64,000 nucleotides of DNA from Magnetovibrio sp. GTDB taxonomy: Bacteria > Pseudomonadota > Alphaproteobacteria > Rhodospirillales > Casp-alpha2. Positions 18,838-28,625 of this stretch are shown one piece after another. The notes below the pieces were generated by a model. That model worked only from the letters and a program-made list of their open reading frames with translations. It was not told where the DNA came from and made no database searches. Location: contig NZFO01000021.1 in the NCBI GenBank assembly GCA_002690705.1, forward strand, positions 67,594 to 131,593, in the 5' to 3' direction. The translations under genes were made by a program, and so were the position numbers. The first letter of the stretch is position 1. Each line of letters starts with the position of its first letter.

Positions 18838-20124
18838 CTAAACACCAAATTTGTCCCGGATACTATACCATGCCTGCACGGCTGGAAGAAACCATGGTCG
18901 TCCCTCATAGAATGGAACGGCTTTAAAAATCCGGTCGGAAAATGCGCTAGCCCCCTCTTTCCCCCCGATAATTTGATACGCCGCCTTGAGCCCAAACCAA
19001 CGCGCCCAAACCGTGCCAGACCCAGCAAAGCCTGTTGCGTAGTAAATCCCGTCCCGCTTCGCTAATTGGGGAAGATGGTCCATGGTGAACGCAACAAACC
19101 CCCACCAAACGTGTGATATTCCGATGCCCCCCAGTTCTGGAAAAAGCTCCACTAAATCATCGTAAAGATGCTGGTAAGGTATAGGTTGGTCACGCTTATG
19201 ATTACCATAAGTGCGCCCTCCAAAGAGTATACGCTTACCGTCCGGTGTGGGACGGTAGTAATGTCCCATAAGTCGCGTTTCGGTTAACATACGGCGTTTC
19301 GGCATTAGGCGGGCCATTAATCCAGGCTCCAAAGGCTTTGTAACTAAAATTTGACTAGCAACAGGAACTAATCGGCGACGGAGCCACGGAATACTCTTAT
19401 CCGTATACCCATTAGTGCAGACGATAACATCACGGGCGCAAACTGTCACCGACCCGGTCATAACCTCGAAACCAGTTTCTGTGCGCCGAAGACCCTTAAC
19501 CGCACGTTGACCATGCACTTTAGCTCCGGATTGTAAGGTACGCTCTAATATGCCCTTGTAAAATAGAGCTGGGTGCAGTCCCCCAATATCTGGCCTAATC
19601 ATGCCCCCGTGATAAAATTCCGTCCCTATTTCAGCGTGTTGGTCAGTTTTGGGCACCATGGTCGCACCGATACTGAAATTTTGGTTCAAGAGCTCTGTCG
19701 TCCGCTCAAGGCCGACGAAATGCTGAGGCTGACATGCTCCAGCAAAACGACCGGAGAGCGTGAATTGGCAATCGATATTTTCTTCGTCAATAAAGCGAAT
19801 TAGGTCAGAGCGAGCCACGCAACTCTCACCGAACATCTCAGTCGCACGCTTAGGCCCAAATTTCTTGATTAAATTTGGTATGCTAGGACGTAAGTTCCCC
19901 GAACCAATGCCGCCATTCCGTGTTGATGCCCCAAAACCCGGAATTCCCGCATCAAAGATTTGCACCGATCGGCCTGCTCTAGCCAATGTTAACGCAGCTG
20001 AGAGGCCCGCATATCCAGCCCCAACAATAACAACATCGCAATCGCGATCTACATCCTCAGCCGCTAGCAAACTAGGTTCCCATGCGTCCCACCAATATGG
20101 GCGGTAAATGATGTCTTTAATCAT
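18838..20124 (-). CDS. FAD-dependent amine/amino-acid oxidase (DAO family, PuuB-like)
   Basis: The 428-residue protein opens with a dinucleotide-binding fold, VVIVGAGYAGLSAALTLARAG, about 30 residues from the chosen start. It then has the glycine-oxidase/DAO pattern GASTRNGGIGSGNLRP and the C-terminal FAD contact YYATGFAGSGTVWA. This arrangement is that of gamma-glutamylputrescine oxidase-like enzymes, which oxidise amines or N-methyl amino acids. The substrate is unknown. I chose ATG 20124, which overlaps the upstream hydrolase stop by eight bases; a longer frame to 20178 would lie wholly inside that gene. It sits between the hydrolase and the sulfurtransferase in one operon. Confidence 0.88.
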   Translation of the reverse strand: MIKDIIYRPYWWDAWEPSLLAAEDVDRDCDVVIVGAGYAGLSAALTLARAGRSVQIFDAGIPGFGASTRNGGIGSGNLRPSIPNLIKKFGPKRATEMFGESCVARSDLIRFIDEENIDCQFTLSGRFAGACQPQHFVGLERTTELLNQNFSIGATMVPKTDQHAEIGTEFYHGGMIRPDIGGLHPALFYKGILERTLQSGAKVHGQRAVKGLRRTETGFEVMTGSVTVCARDVIVCTNGYTDKSIPWLRRRLVPVASQILVTKPLEPGLMARLMPKRRMLTETRLMGHYYRPTPDGKRILFGGRTYGNHKRDQPIPYQHLYDDLVELFPELGGIGISHVWWGFVAFTMDHLPQLAKRDGIYYATGFAGSGTVWARWFGLKAAYQIIGGKEGASAFSDRIFKAVPFYEGRPWFLPAVQAWYSIRDKFGV

Positions 20125-21115
20125 CCAACAGCCTTTCCAGCTCGCATTGATCTGCCCCAGAGGGAAGGGCTTTTCCAATATTTAAAATCCAATGCATAAT
20201 ATCCTCCCAGACTGTTGCAGCAGAGAGGTCGCGAAGCAACATGTGGTAACCCTCCTTATAGATTGCTACACGACGAGGGCCTGTAATTCTACCCAATATA
20301 ATGCGCATCGCTCTCTTTGGTATAATTTCATCCTTTGTGCCATAGAGTATCAAGGTAGGTGTTTTTATATTTGATGCGGCCTCTAACCCTGCATCCATCA
20401 AATTGACCAAGCCAAATACCGAACTAATTCGTGTCTCTTTAATAATCAGGGGGTCGCGGCCGAGTGCCATTAACATTTTTATATTATCCGACGGTTGAAT
20501 TCCTAATCCTTTACCCGAGACCTTCATCCAAGGCACGGTATGGGCGCCCAACCACAATGCTACTCGCTGATACCAGGGCATACTTTGGCGACCCCAAACT
20601 GCTGGCGCAGATAAAATTAGGCCAACCACTCCCAGCTTATTGAGATGACGAGTTCCATCAAGAGCCACCATCGCCACTGCGGCCCCCATAGACGCACCAA
20701 GTAAATAAATGGGTACGTTGGGATGACGGGATTTGAGTAGACCAAGGAAATCCAACGCATCGCGTGAATATGCTCCGACTCCAAACCAGGTTCCAAATCC
20801 TTCAGACGTTCCAAACCCACGTTGATCATATGCGTAAGAAATAATATCTCGACGCGCTAAGTAATTCCCCAAACCATCAAAAAAGAAAGAGTGATCATTG
20901 AACCCATGCAGTGCCAGAACAACCGCTTTAGTTTCTTTGTTTTCCTGACCCCAGTGCCGAAGTTTCAAACGTGTGCCGTCAGCAGCAGTGAATATGCCGC
21001 CGCCAATACGGGGGGGGCCATTATAGGCTCCGGGCAGCTGTGGAACCGGTGCGCAAGCTCCCATGGCAACAACTAACGGGCATACTAAAAATAAAACGCG
21101 AATCGTTATAATCAC
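20117..21115 (-). CDS. Alpha/beta hydrolase, lipoprotein, monoacylglycerol-lipase-like
   Basis: The 332-residue product has a signal peptide ending in a lipobox-like VAMGAC, so it is probably a membrane-anchored lipoprotein. The catalytic core shows the oxyanion HGFNDHS, the nucleophile elbow GASMGAA, an acid in LYGTKDEIIP and the histidine in GYHMLLRDL. This is the order of monoacylglycerol lipase/lysophospholipase-type hydrolases. The natural ester is unknown. The start overlaps the end of the upstream ABC ATPase gene by four bases (ATGA), and the stop overlaps the next gene, so translation is coupled on both sides. Confidence 0.88.
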   Translation of the reverse strand: MIITIRVLFLVCPLVVAMGACAPVPQLPGAYNGPPRIGGGIFTAADGTRLKLRHWGQENKETKAVVLALHGFNDHSFFFDGLGNYLARRDIISYAYDQRGFGTSEGFGTWFGVGAYSRDALDFLGLLKSRHPNVPIYLLGASMGAAVAMVALDGTRHLNKLGVVGLILSAPAVWGRQSMPWYQRVALWLGAHTVPWMKVSGKGLGIQPSDNIKMLMALGRDPLIIKETRISSVFGLVNLMDAGLEAASNIKTPTLILYGTKDEIIPKRAMRIILGRITGPRRVAIYKEGYHMLLRDLSAATVWEDIMHWILNIGKALPSGADQCELERLLDD

Positions 21116-22095
21116 CCGGTTACTTCATACTCCCCACCGGCGCCTGATGCGTGGGTTAGGTTCAGAAAAATATGTTCAAGATCAGGCTCGCGCGTCACAA
21201 TATCGACAACACCAAGATTGATAGCCGCTAAGGCTGCAAAAATTTCACCACCAGTTACCCTGCTTGGAGGATAAGCGACCCTGAGTTGACGCGGCTTAAG
21301 TAATTCCCCACGATAAATAGCCAAAGTCTCTGGGCAGGCGTCTAACTCTTGATCTACGGTGATCAACATTTCTTTGGCGTCAAGGCGAGTCAAAAGCTGC
21401 ATCGTCGGCTCGCAGGCAATCATCCGCCCGGAATTAATTATGGCGATGGTGTCGCACATAGACTCAGCCTCTTCCAAATAGTGTGTCGTCAAAAGTATAG
21501 TTGTGCCCTCGGCGTTTAATTGTTTCACGTGATCCCAAAGCTGCCGTCGAAGATCCACATCCACGCCGGCAGAGGGTTCGTCCAAAACCAAAATCGGGGG
21601 GCTATGAACCATAGCCTTACCCACTAGCAAGCGTCTTCGCATGCCACCAGACAACGCACGTGCATAAGAGTCGGCCTTGTCGCTTAATCCAACCGCTTGC
21701 AGTATTTCTGATGTTCGACGCGCGTGCTGCGGAATTCCATATAAACCAGCCTGAGTCTCAAGCATCTCGCGCGGTGTGAAAAATGGATCAATGTTCAATT
21801 CCTGCGGCACGACACCGATAGATCGGCGGGCAACGCGCATTTGAGTTTTAGCATCATGCCCCCAGATCGCCGCTGACCCCGAAGTATTATTTACCAAGCC
21901 AGCTAGAATATTTATCAACGTTGACTTGCCAGCTCCATTGGGTCCCAAAAGTGCAAAAAACGAGCCCCGAGGGATCTGCAGATCCACTGCTTTAAGCGCT
22001 TCTACAGGTTGGGAGTCATGTTTATAATAGACCTTGGAAAGACTGCGCGTTTCAATGGCATAATCTGGCGTCCCGAGGATATTAAAATAAGTCAT
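21112..22095 (-). CDS. ABC transporter ATP-binding protein (ABC-2 exporter type)
   Basis: The 327-residue ATPase has the Walker A motif GPNGAGKST, the Q-loop region VVPQELNID, the ABC signature LSGGMRRRL, the Walker B LVLDEPSAGVD and the H-loop TTHYLEEAE. The C-terminal extension with REPDLEHIFLNLT is typical of ABC-2 exporters for drugs, polysaccharide or lipids. The matching membrane permease is not in this operon or elsewhere in the window, so the exported substrate is unknown. It is the first gene of the four-gene - strand operon with hydrolase, flavoprotein and sulfurtransferase. Confidence 0.9.
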   Translation of the reverse strand: MTYFNILGTPDYAIETRSLSKVYYKHDSQPVEALKAVDLQIPRGSFFALLGPNGAGKSTLINILAGLVNNTSGSAAIWGHDAKTQMRVARRSIGVVPQELNIDPFFTPREMLETQAGLYGIPQHARRTSEILQAVGLSDKADSYARALSGGMRRRLLVGKAMVHSPPILVLDEPSAGVDVDLRRQLWDHVKQLNAEGTTILLTTHYLEEAESMCDTIAIINSGRMIACEPTMQLLTRLDAKEMLITVDQELDACPETLAIYRGELLKPRQLRVAYPPSRVTGGEIFAALAAINLGVVDIVTREPDLEHIFLNLTHASGAGGEYEVTG

Positions 22096-22238
22096 CGTGC
22101 GCCTCCCGTCAGATACAGCTTAAGTTAGGGCGCCCCGTCAAAATGAGACCGATGCAGCGTTGATTTAGCCACCTATTCAGGTATCATAATGGTTAAGGTA
22201 AATTTCGCAATATCCTAGCCGGGCAAAGGACTTCTCTT

Positions 22239-22418
22239 ATGAGCTCAATTGTCGAGCCGCTCGCAAGCGAAACTATCTATGTCACCTCGAGAAAAGTGAT
22301 ATGTGACGGTGGTAGCGATATATCAGGCCACCCCAGAATCTACTTGGAAATGGGAAGGAAGGACGAAATCATGTGCCCTTACTGTTCACGCCACTACGTA
22401 ATGGTTAAGGAGGCTTGA
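22239..22418 (+). CDS. Small zinc-finger protein, zf-CHCC type (NDUFS6-like)
   Basis: An ATG at 22239 opens a 59-residue frame that ends at TGA 22416-22418. The product carries the ligand pattern VICDGG ... GHPRIYLEM ... CPYCSRHYV, matching the zf-CHCC family found in alphaproteobacteria and in the mitochondrial complex I subunit NDUFS6. The three Cys and one His are all present. In mitochondria the family supports complex I assembly; a similar role here is inference. It precedes polA by 41 bases. Confidence 0.88.
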   Translation: MSSIVEPLASETIYVTSRKVICDGGSDISGHPRIYLEMGRKDEIMCPYCSRHYVMVKEA

Positions 22419-22459
22419 GCAGTCACCGGGTACTGATCCCCCCTGCAATTTCCGCAATC

Positions 22460-25219
22460 ATGCCAAATACCCCCAAACATCTCTTTCTTATTGACGGTTC
22501 AGGGTTTATTTTCCGAGCCTTTCATGCTCTGCCACCGATGACGCGCGCTGACGGCACGCCAGTAAATGCGGTTTTTGGATACACCAAAATGCTGATGAAG
22601 TTGCTGGAGGATACCGATGCGGATTTGATCGCCGTAATTTTTGATAAAGCGCGTAAAACCTTCCGGTCGGACATTTACCCAAACTACAAAGCGCATCGAC
22701 CACCACCTCCAGACGAGTTAATCCCTCAGTTTCAATTAGTGCGCGAAGCCACCGAGGCACTCAACGTGTCAGCCATAGATATGGACGGGTTCGAAGCAGA
22801 TGACCTGATTGCTACTTACGCTCGCCAAGCTTCTGTGCAGGGCGTGAAAGTAACGATCGTGTCATCAGACAAAGACTTAATGCAGTTGGTAAATGATCGC
22901 GTTACCATGCTGGATGCTATGAAAAACAAATGGATTGGCCGAGAGCAAGTCTTTGAGAAATTCGGCGTCACACCCGAAAAGGTAGTTGAGGTTCAAGCAC
23001 TGGCTGGCGACTCGGCAGACAACGTTCCGGGTGTAGAAGGTATCGGCATAAAAACTGCCGCCCAGTTAATCCATGAATATGGTGATTTAAACACACTGCT
23101 GGAGCGCGCGGGCCAAATCAAACAACCCAAACGTCGAGAAAGGCTCACTGAACAGGCCGACTTAGCCCGAATTAGTCTTGAGCTTGTCAAGCTCAAAACC
23201 GACGTTCCGGTAACCGCAAAATTCACCGATTTCGCCGTCCAAAACCCCGACCCCGATAAACTGATAACCTTTCTGCACGAGCAAGGTTTCAAGTCACTTA
23301 CTGCTTCCGTTAGTGCGCGGCTTTATAACGATGTTATGGGTGATAACATAATTAACGCTCCACCATCCGAGACCCATTATGAGTTAGTTCAGGATATAGA
23401 AAGCCTCAAACGTTGGATAACCAGATCCCACGACACAGGTTATGTTGCCCTGGATACAGAAACGACCAGCCTGAATTCTATGCAAGCAGAATTAGTTGGC
23501 ATATCGCTCTCCGTCACTCCCGGTGAAGCATGTTATATTCCCCTCGCTCACAAGAAGCCGGGTTTCTCCGGGACTGGTGATCTATTGGACGGTAAGTCCG
23601 ATGATCGGAGTATTTTTCAGATCTCTATAGAGACGGCACTTGATATGTTGCGCCAAATGTTAGCCGACGAGAGTGTTTTAAAGATTGGCCAGAACCTCAA
23701 ATACGACATGCAAGTACTTGGACGCTACGGCATACACGTTCACCCAATCGACGACACGATGTTGTTATCTTATGTACTGGAAGGTGGCATGCACGGTCAC
23801 GGGATGGATGAATTAGCCCGCAGTCATCTAGGGCTGGAGACAATAAAATTTAAAGACGTAGTCGGGACCGGAAAAAACCAAATCACTTTTAATCGTGTCC
23901 CACTCGAGAATGCGCGAGACTACGCAGCGGAGGACGCAGATATAACACTGCGTCTTTATAATACCCTCAAGCCACGCTTGGCTGAAGAGCATATGGTAAC
24001 TGTCTACGAAACCCTTGAACGCCCTTTAGTTCCAGTCCTAAAGTCGATGGAGCACAGGGGGATTAAAGTGAATGCAGGGGAGCTAAAACGACTATCTGAT
24101 GACTTCAATAAACGGGCGGTGGATTTAGAGAGCGAGATACATAAGCTCGCCGGACGGGAATTTAATGTGAGCAGCCCAAAGCAGCTGGGTGAGATTCTTT
24201 TTGACGAAATGAAGATGCCTAATGGAAAAAAGAGCAAGACTGGTGCTTACTCTACCGGAGTTGATATACTCGAAAGCCTAGCTGCCGAAGGTCATGTTTT
24301 ACCTGCACGCGTTATAGACTGGAGACAACTGACCAAACTTAAAAGTACTTATACGGACGCATTAATTAAGGCTATTAACCCGGATACTGGGCGCGTTCAC
24401 ACCTCTTATGCGCAAGCAGCAACCGCTACAGGTCGCCTATCTTCATCAAACCCGAACCTGCAGAATATTCCGGTTCGGACAGAGGATGGTCGTAAAATTC
24501 GCCAAGCCTTCGTACCGGAAAGAGATTATATGCTCCTGTCAGCTGATTATTCACAAATTGAGTTGAGGCTTTTGGCACACGTTGCGGGAATTGATGTCTT
24601 GAAGCAGGCCTTTCACGACGGTCAGGACATTCATGCTATCACCGCGAATCAAGTCTTTGGTGAGCCCATTGAAGGGATGAGCCCAATAACGCGCCGAAAT
24701 GCTAAAGCCATCAACTTTGGGATTATTTATGGTATTTCAGCTTTTGGCTTGGCACGACAACTTGATATTTCTAACGGTGAGGCAAGAGATTATATAGATG
24801 CGTATTTTACTAAATATCCCGGCATTAAGGATTATATGGAGCGCACTAAAAGTCTCGCACGTGAACTTGGGTATGTGAAAACTTTGTTTGGACGCAAATG
24901 CCATGTACAGGGAATTAACGACCGAAACCTCAACATGCGCGGATTCGCCGAGCGGGCAGCAATCAACGCACCAATTCAAGGTGGAGCAGCCGACATCATT
25001 AAGCGTTCGATGGTGCGCCTACCACAAGCGCTTAAAAATGCTCATCTAAACGCTCGCATGCTACTTCAAGTTCATGATGAATTGGTGTTTGAAGTTCCAC
25101 CTGTCGAAATGGAAGCAACCATAGCATTAGTTAGGAAAGTTATGGAAACGGCCGCGTGTTTGGACGTCCCCTTAGTCGTCGATACTGGATTTGGTGCCAA
25201 TTGGGACGAGGCCCATTAG
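22460..25219 (+). CDS. polA: DNA polymerase I
   Basis: PolA fills gaps and removes RNA primers. The 919-residue protein has all three domains: an N-terminal 5'-3' exonuclease (IDGSGFIFRAFHALPP, FEADDLIATYA), a 3'-5' proofreading exonuclease with its D-x-E intact (VALDTETTSL, near 330), and the family A polymerase with motif A SADYSQIELRLLAHV (near 694), motif B RRNAKAINFGIIYG and motif C QVHDELVFE (near 870). ATG 22460 matches the usual start; the frame also continues up to a TTG at 22415 inside the preceding gene. Confidence 0.97.
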   Translation: MPNTPKHLFLIDGSGFIFRAFHALPPMTRADGTPVNAVFGYTKMLMKLLEDTDADLIAVIFDKARKTFRSDIYPNYKAHRPPPPDELIPQFQLVREATEALNVSAIDMDGFEADDLIATYARQASVQGVKVTIVSSDKDLMQLVNDRVTMLDAMKNKWIGREQVFEKFGVTPEKVVEVQALAGDSADNVPGVEGIGIKTAAQLIHEYGDLNTLLERAGQIKQPKRRERLTEQADLARISLELVKLKTDVPVTAKFTDFAVQNPDPDKLITFLHEQGFKSLTASVSARLYNDVMGDNIINAPPSETHYELVQDIESLKRWITRSHDTGYVALDTETTSLNSMQAELVGISLSVTPGEACYIPLAHKKPGFSGTGDLLDGKSDDRSIFQISIETALDMLRQMLADESVLKIGQNLKYDMQVLGRYGIHVHPIDDTMLLSYVLEGGMHGHGMDELARSHLGLETIKFKDVVGTGKNQITFNRVPLENARDYAAEDADITLRLYNTLKPRLAEEHMVTVYETLERPLVPVLKSMEHRGIKVNAGELKRLSDDFNKRAVDLESEIHKLAGREFNVSSPKQLGEILFDEMKMPNGKKSKTGAYSTGVDILESLAAEGHVLPARVIDWRQLTKLKSTYTDALIKAINPDTGRVHTSYAQAATATGRLSSSNPNLQNIPVRTEDGRKIRQAFVPERDYMLLSADYSQIELRLLAHVAGIDVLKQAFHDGQDIHAITANQVFGEPIEGMSPITRRNAKAINFGIIYGISAFGLARQLDISNGEARDYIDAYFTKYPGIKDYMERTKSLARELGYVKTLFGRKCHVQGINDRNLNMRGFAERAAINAPIQGGAADIIKRSMVRLPQALKNAHLNARMLLQVHDELVFEVPPVEMEATIALVRKVMETAACLDVPLVVDTGFGANWDEAH

Positions 25220-25332
25220 AACGACGAACACCACCGCATCCATAATCCTTTCTTCCTAGAACATGATTACCGATCTATACCGACGTCGGGTATTGACGTC
25301 TCTATTTTCCAATCGCCGTCTTTCAGTTCATC

Positions 25333-25378
25333 GCCTACCGAGCATTTCTTTCGGTCATAAAACTATGGCTCGGTGGGC
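25333..25378. terminator. Hairpin between convergent genes, possible terminator
   Basis: The arms GCCTACCGAGC (25333-25343) and GCTCGGTGGGC (25368-25378) pair over 11 positions with one G-T pair and enclose a 24-base loop. It lies in the tail-to-tail gap between polA and the - strand hypothetical gene, ending three bases before that gene's stop. There is no T-run on either side, so an ordinary intrinsic terminator is doubtful. Confidence 0.35.
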
Positions 25379-25381
25379 AGC

Positions 25382-26701
25382 CTATTCATCATCTTCGACA
25401 TCACAGGAACTTATCAATACAATCTGATTTTGGCTTGTGAGGTAATCAAGGACATGACGAACATTGTCTTTGATTGATGCATCGGCCAGAGAGGAGGGTT
25501 CTGACATAGCTGGATATACATAGGCTGTGGTGCTTGGCGGGAACGATTTACCGATACCCTCTAAAATTCCACCAGCCAATCCCTCGTAGTGATCCTCACA
25601 AAACATATCACCCAGATCCGCCAAATCAGTCACCAGCGCAACCGGCTCAGTTGTATAACGCGCAATGTATTGGCGCAGCCTAAAGAACCTGTAAAACTCC
25701 GATATTAATACAAAAAAACCAGAATCAGTAAGCCGCATGACGCGCGCGAGATAATCAGCTACATCAACTTGGGGTATTGCTCCCGTTTGGGCCATAGTCA
25801 ATTCAGCAATACACAGAATATTCTCTTCCCCGATCCCATGATTAACTTGGATGTCTGCTTGAAAACGTTTTCGTGCATCAATAAAACGATCAAGGTCTGA
25901 CTTAATGACGTTCTGAAATTTACCACGCATGACCAAAGAGCTATTCCGGTAAAGTGCATCAGCTGGAATTTCAACACTGCCCTTCGGGCTAAATAAAACA
26001 GCGCGTGTTAAACTCGATTTGACCAATTCCAAAGCCATTAGGCGGCTGTCTACAGCGCCCAAATTTGGGCCATTGAACTCTACAAGATCAATTTCCAACC
26101 TGCCCCAAAGAAGATTATCCATCAACCCAACTAAGAGATTTTGAGGCACATTGGCCAAATGAAACCCGCCGTGTATCAAATTAACGCCGAGAATTCCGAG
26201 TGCTTCCTGCTGTGCTAGGTTAGTTGAGTCTAGCATCCGAACGTGAATAATGATCTCATCTGGGTCAGACTGTGGATACATCTGGAATCGGACACCAACC
26301 CAGCCATGGCATTCCTCGCGTTTCTGGAAACCCTGCGCACACACAGTGTTGGCAAAAGCAAAGAACCTAGTACCTGTTGCCTTTTCCCCCTGAATTCGAG
26401 AGAGAAGTAGATCAAACTCACGTTGCAACATTTGTTCTAGACGAAACCGAGAGACATATCTTTGTCCGGGCGCATGACCGTAAATTTCATCACTAAACTT
26501 CATATCATACGCAGACATAGTTTTCGCTACGGTGCCAGCCGTCGCGCCTGCTTGGAAAAACCAACGAGCCACTTCCTGGCCAGCACCGATTTCACAAATC
26601 GTCCCGTAAATTTGTGAGTCGAGATTTATGGCTAACGCCTTCTCAATAGTACGTGAACTATTCTCTATCATGGGACCGACCAACAAGTATCCGTTTGACA
26701 T
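25382..26701 (-). CDS. Conserved hypothetical protein, function unknown
   Basis: I do not recognise a characterised family for this 439-residue soluble protein. It has an even globular composition, no signal peptide and no clear membrane segment. A distinctive N-terminal segment reads CEIGAGQEVARWFFQAG, followed by AGTVAKTMSAYDMKFSD and YVSRFRLEQMLQREFDLLL. I recall related sequences with this opening in gamma- and alphaproteobacterial genomes, usually under uninformative or misleading names. The acidic C-terminus ends in DVEDDE. The gene is a single transcription unit, with 306 bp of empty sequence downstream of msrQ ahead of it. Base composition resembles its neighbours, so recent transfer is not indicated. 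Confidence 0.75.
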   Translation of the reverse strand: MSNGYLLVGPMIENSSRTIEKALAINLDSQIYGTICEIGAGQEVARWFFQAGATAGTVAKTMSAYDMKFSDEIYGHAPGQRYVSRFRLEQMLQREFDLLLSRIQGEKATGTRFFAFANTVCAQGFQKREECHGWVGVRFQMYPQSDPDEIIIHVRMLDSTNLAQQEALGILGVNLIHGGFHLANVPQNLLVGLMDNLLWGRLEIDLVEFNGPNLGAVDSRLMALELVKSSLTRAVLFSPKGSVEIPADALYRNSSLVMRGKFQNVIKSDLDRFIDARKRFQADIQVNHGIGEENILCIAELTMAQTGAIPQVDVADYLARVMRLTDSGFFVLISEFYRFFRLRQYIARYTTEPVALVTDLADLGDMFCEDHYEGLAGGILEGIGKSFPPSTTAYVYPAMSEPSSLADASIKDNVRHVLDYLTSQNQIVLISSCDVEDDE

Positions 26702-27007
26702 TTACATTTCAAGAAATCGAGTATCGCTCGAGGCGCGTTTAACGACAAGTATGATACGATCTTATCGGTCAAGTCAGTGTGAAAAAGCGAATTAAAAATA
26801 CAAATTCTTTTAGCTGCGCTGAGATACCCACGACTAATTCTTTAAGATCAGGTCAAGGATGTAACATATATCTTTGCGCCTTATCACTTATAAGCCGTAT
26901 GAGTTCATACCTAACCGCGCGCGCTCTTATTCCTATTTATCGCGATAAGTCAATAAGTTAATTACATAATTTATTTTGACGTTTGGAATTTAAAATAAAT
27001 CAAATTA
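26702..27007. other. 306-bp intergenic region without a recognisable gene
   Basis: This AT-rich stretch lies between msrQ (-) and the uncharacterised 439-residue gene (-). A 60-codon open frame on the + strand (26779-26961) has no ribosome site or family signature. It should hold the promoter of the 439-residue gene near 26720-26790, but I cannot identify one. Confidence 0.5.
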
Positions 27008-27616
27008 TTACGTACCGCGTCCGTGCTCTTTTATCCAATAAAAGGCACGCACGGCAAGAAGCGACGCAAGAATTCCAGCATAAATAAGCGGTTCTATCTG
27101 AAATCCCTTGCGCATCATAGTAAAGTGAATAGCAACAAGACCCGCCGCTATATATACTCCTTTATGCAATCTGTTCCAATTACGACTACCAATTTTCTTG
27201 ATCATCGCGCGCGTCGACGTCATCGCAAGAGCGCTTAAAATTAGAAAACCAATTACTCCAAATGTTATAAAAGTTCGCTTAGTGATGTCATTCCAGATGG
27301 CTGACCAATCGAAAAACTGGTCTAACGCAATGTAGCTTGCAAGATGAAGGGTCACATAAAAAAAAGAAAAAAGCCCCACCAAACGACGGACTTTTGTTAA
27401 GACGTTAATCCTAGTGATGAGCCGGACAGGTGTAATAGAGAGTGAAATCCATAGAATTTTTAAAGCCCAAGCTCCTAAATAACGGTTAATAAACTCAGCT
27501 GAGTTAGGCCCGGTCCCCTGGCTAACTATAAGCCAAAATAGCCAAGCCAGCGGCATAAGCGCTAAAATCCAAATGCTAGGTTTTATTATATAACTTATTG
27601 GGAAGCTTCGAGTCAT
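27008..27616 (-). CDS. msrQ: MsrQ heme-binding membrane subunit of the periplasmic methionine sulfoxide reductase
   Basis: MsrQ is a b-heme membrane protein that carries electrons from the respiratory chain to MsrP. The 202-residue product has about six hydrophobic helices and the ferric-reductase-like histidines seen in FYVTLHLASYIALDQ, NWNRLHKGVYIAAG and AIHFTMMRKG. The YedZ-type LGAWALKILWISL opening is clear. It follows msrP on the same strand with a 22-base gap, as in most proteobacteria. Confidence 0.93.
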   Translation of the reverse strand: MTRSFPISYIIKPSIWILALMPLAWLFWLIVSQGTGPNSAEFINRYLGAWALKILWISLSITPVRLITRINVLTKVRRLVGLFSFFYVTLHLASYIALDQFFDWSAIWNDITKRTFITFGVIGFLILSALAMTSTRAMIKKIGSRNWNRLHKGVYIAAGLVAIHFTMMRKGFQIEPLIYAGILASLLAVRAFYWIKEHGRGT

Positions 27617-27638
27617 GATACCGCTGAGAATAGCTAAG

Positions 27639-28625
27639 TCAGTAAAACTCTCTCAAATCCATTCCAGCATACATACCCGCTACTTCCTCTTTGTACCCAT
27701 TGAACATTAACGTTGGCTGTTTAGGAATGAAGCCAAATACATTCGTTGACCCACCGAGACGGCGCTCTTTTGCTTGACTCCATCGCGGGTGATCAACCGA
27801 GGGATTAACATTGGAGTAAAACCCATATTCTCGCCCTGAAGACATATTCCAAGACGTCATCGGCTGCTTATCAACGAAGGTAATTCGTACGATAGATTTG
27901 ATACTTTTAAAACCATATTTCCACGGCACAATCAGTCTAAGGGGTGCTCCATTTTGGTTTGGCATTTCCTTGCCGTAAAGCCCTACAGCCATGAGCGTAA
28001 GCGGATTCATCGCTTCATCCATGCGTAACCCTTCTCGATAAGGCCAATCCAAAACCTTTTGTCGCACTCCCGGCATCTGACTCTCGTCGACTAGCGTCTC
28101 AAAAGCTACATATTTCGCGTTTCCAGTGGGCCCCATGCGCCTGATAATATTCGCGAGCGGGACCCCTATCCAAGGCACAACCATCGACCAAGCTTCTACA
28201 CAGCGGAACCGATAGACACGCTCTTCCAATTTGTGTCGTTTGATAATATCTTCAAAATCATAGGTTCCAGGGTTCTCTACGTGCCCATCCACAACGACAC
28301 TCCAAGGTTTAGTTTGCAGGCCCCCTGCGTTCCGTTTTGGATCAGATTTTGATGTGCCAAACTCATAAAAATTATTGTAGCTGGTGACATCGTCATACGA
28401 TGTCAACTCCTCACCACTTAGCCGAGCCTCATTCCATTTAGTTTTAACAATACCACTAAGTTTTTGTTCAGCCTCCGCCCTGCAGGCGAGCGAATACGGG
28501 CCAATTCCTATTGCGGCAAAAGTAAAAGCAGCGGCCCGGAGACATTGACGTCGGCGCAAAAAAACAGAATGTGGAGTAATCTCAGACGAAAGAATGTCTG
28601 AAGCCTTTGCGGTACGGATTAGCAT
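27639..28625 (-). CDS. msrP: MsrP molybdopterin-dependent methionine sulfoxide reductase, catalytic subunit
   Basis: MsrP repairs oxidised methionines in periplasmic proteins. The 328-residue precursor begins with a twin-arginine signal ([15 protein letters not shown]), as expected for an enzyme exported with its molybdenum cofactor. The Mo-ligand cysteine is in the highly conserved [15 protein letters not shown] block (near residue 140). Downstream motifs [17 protein letters not shown] and [12 protein letters not shown] match the sulfite-oxidase-type fold. Its membrane partner msrQ follows directly. The N-terminal extension before the RR motif is somewhat long. Confidence 0.95.
   Translation of the reverse strand: MLIRTAKASDILSSEITPHSVFLRRRQCLRAAAFTFAAIGIGPYSLACRAEAEQKLSGIVKTKWNEARLSGEELTSYDDVTSYNNFYEFGTSKSDPKRNAGGLQTKPWSVVVDGHVENPGTYDFEDIIKRHKLEERVYRFRCVEAWSMVVPWIGVPLANIIRRMGPTGNAKYVAFETLVDESQMPGVRQKVLDWPYREGLRMDEAMNPLTLMAVGLYGKEMPNQNGAPLRLIVPWKYGFKSIKSIVRITFVDKQPMTSWNMSSGREYGFYSNVNPSVDHPRWSQAKERRLGGSTNVFGFIPKQPTLMFNGYKEEVAGMYAGMDLREFY

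Noticed and set aside
26779-26961. A 60-codon + strand frame between msrQ and the uncharacterised gene
   Set aside because: No ribosome site, no family pattern and high AT content. It looks like chance.
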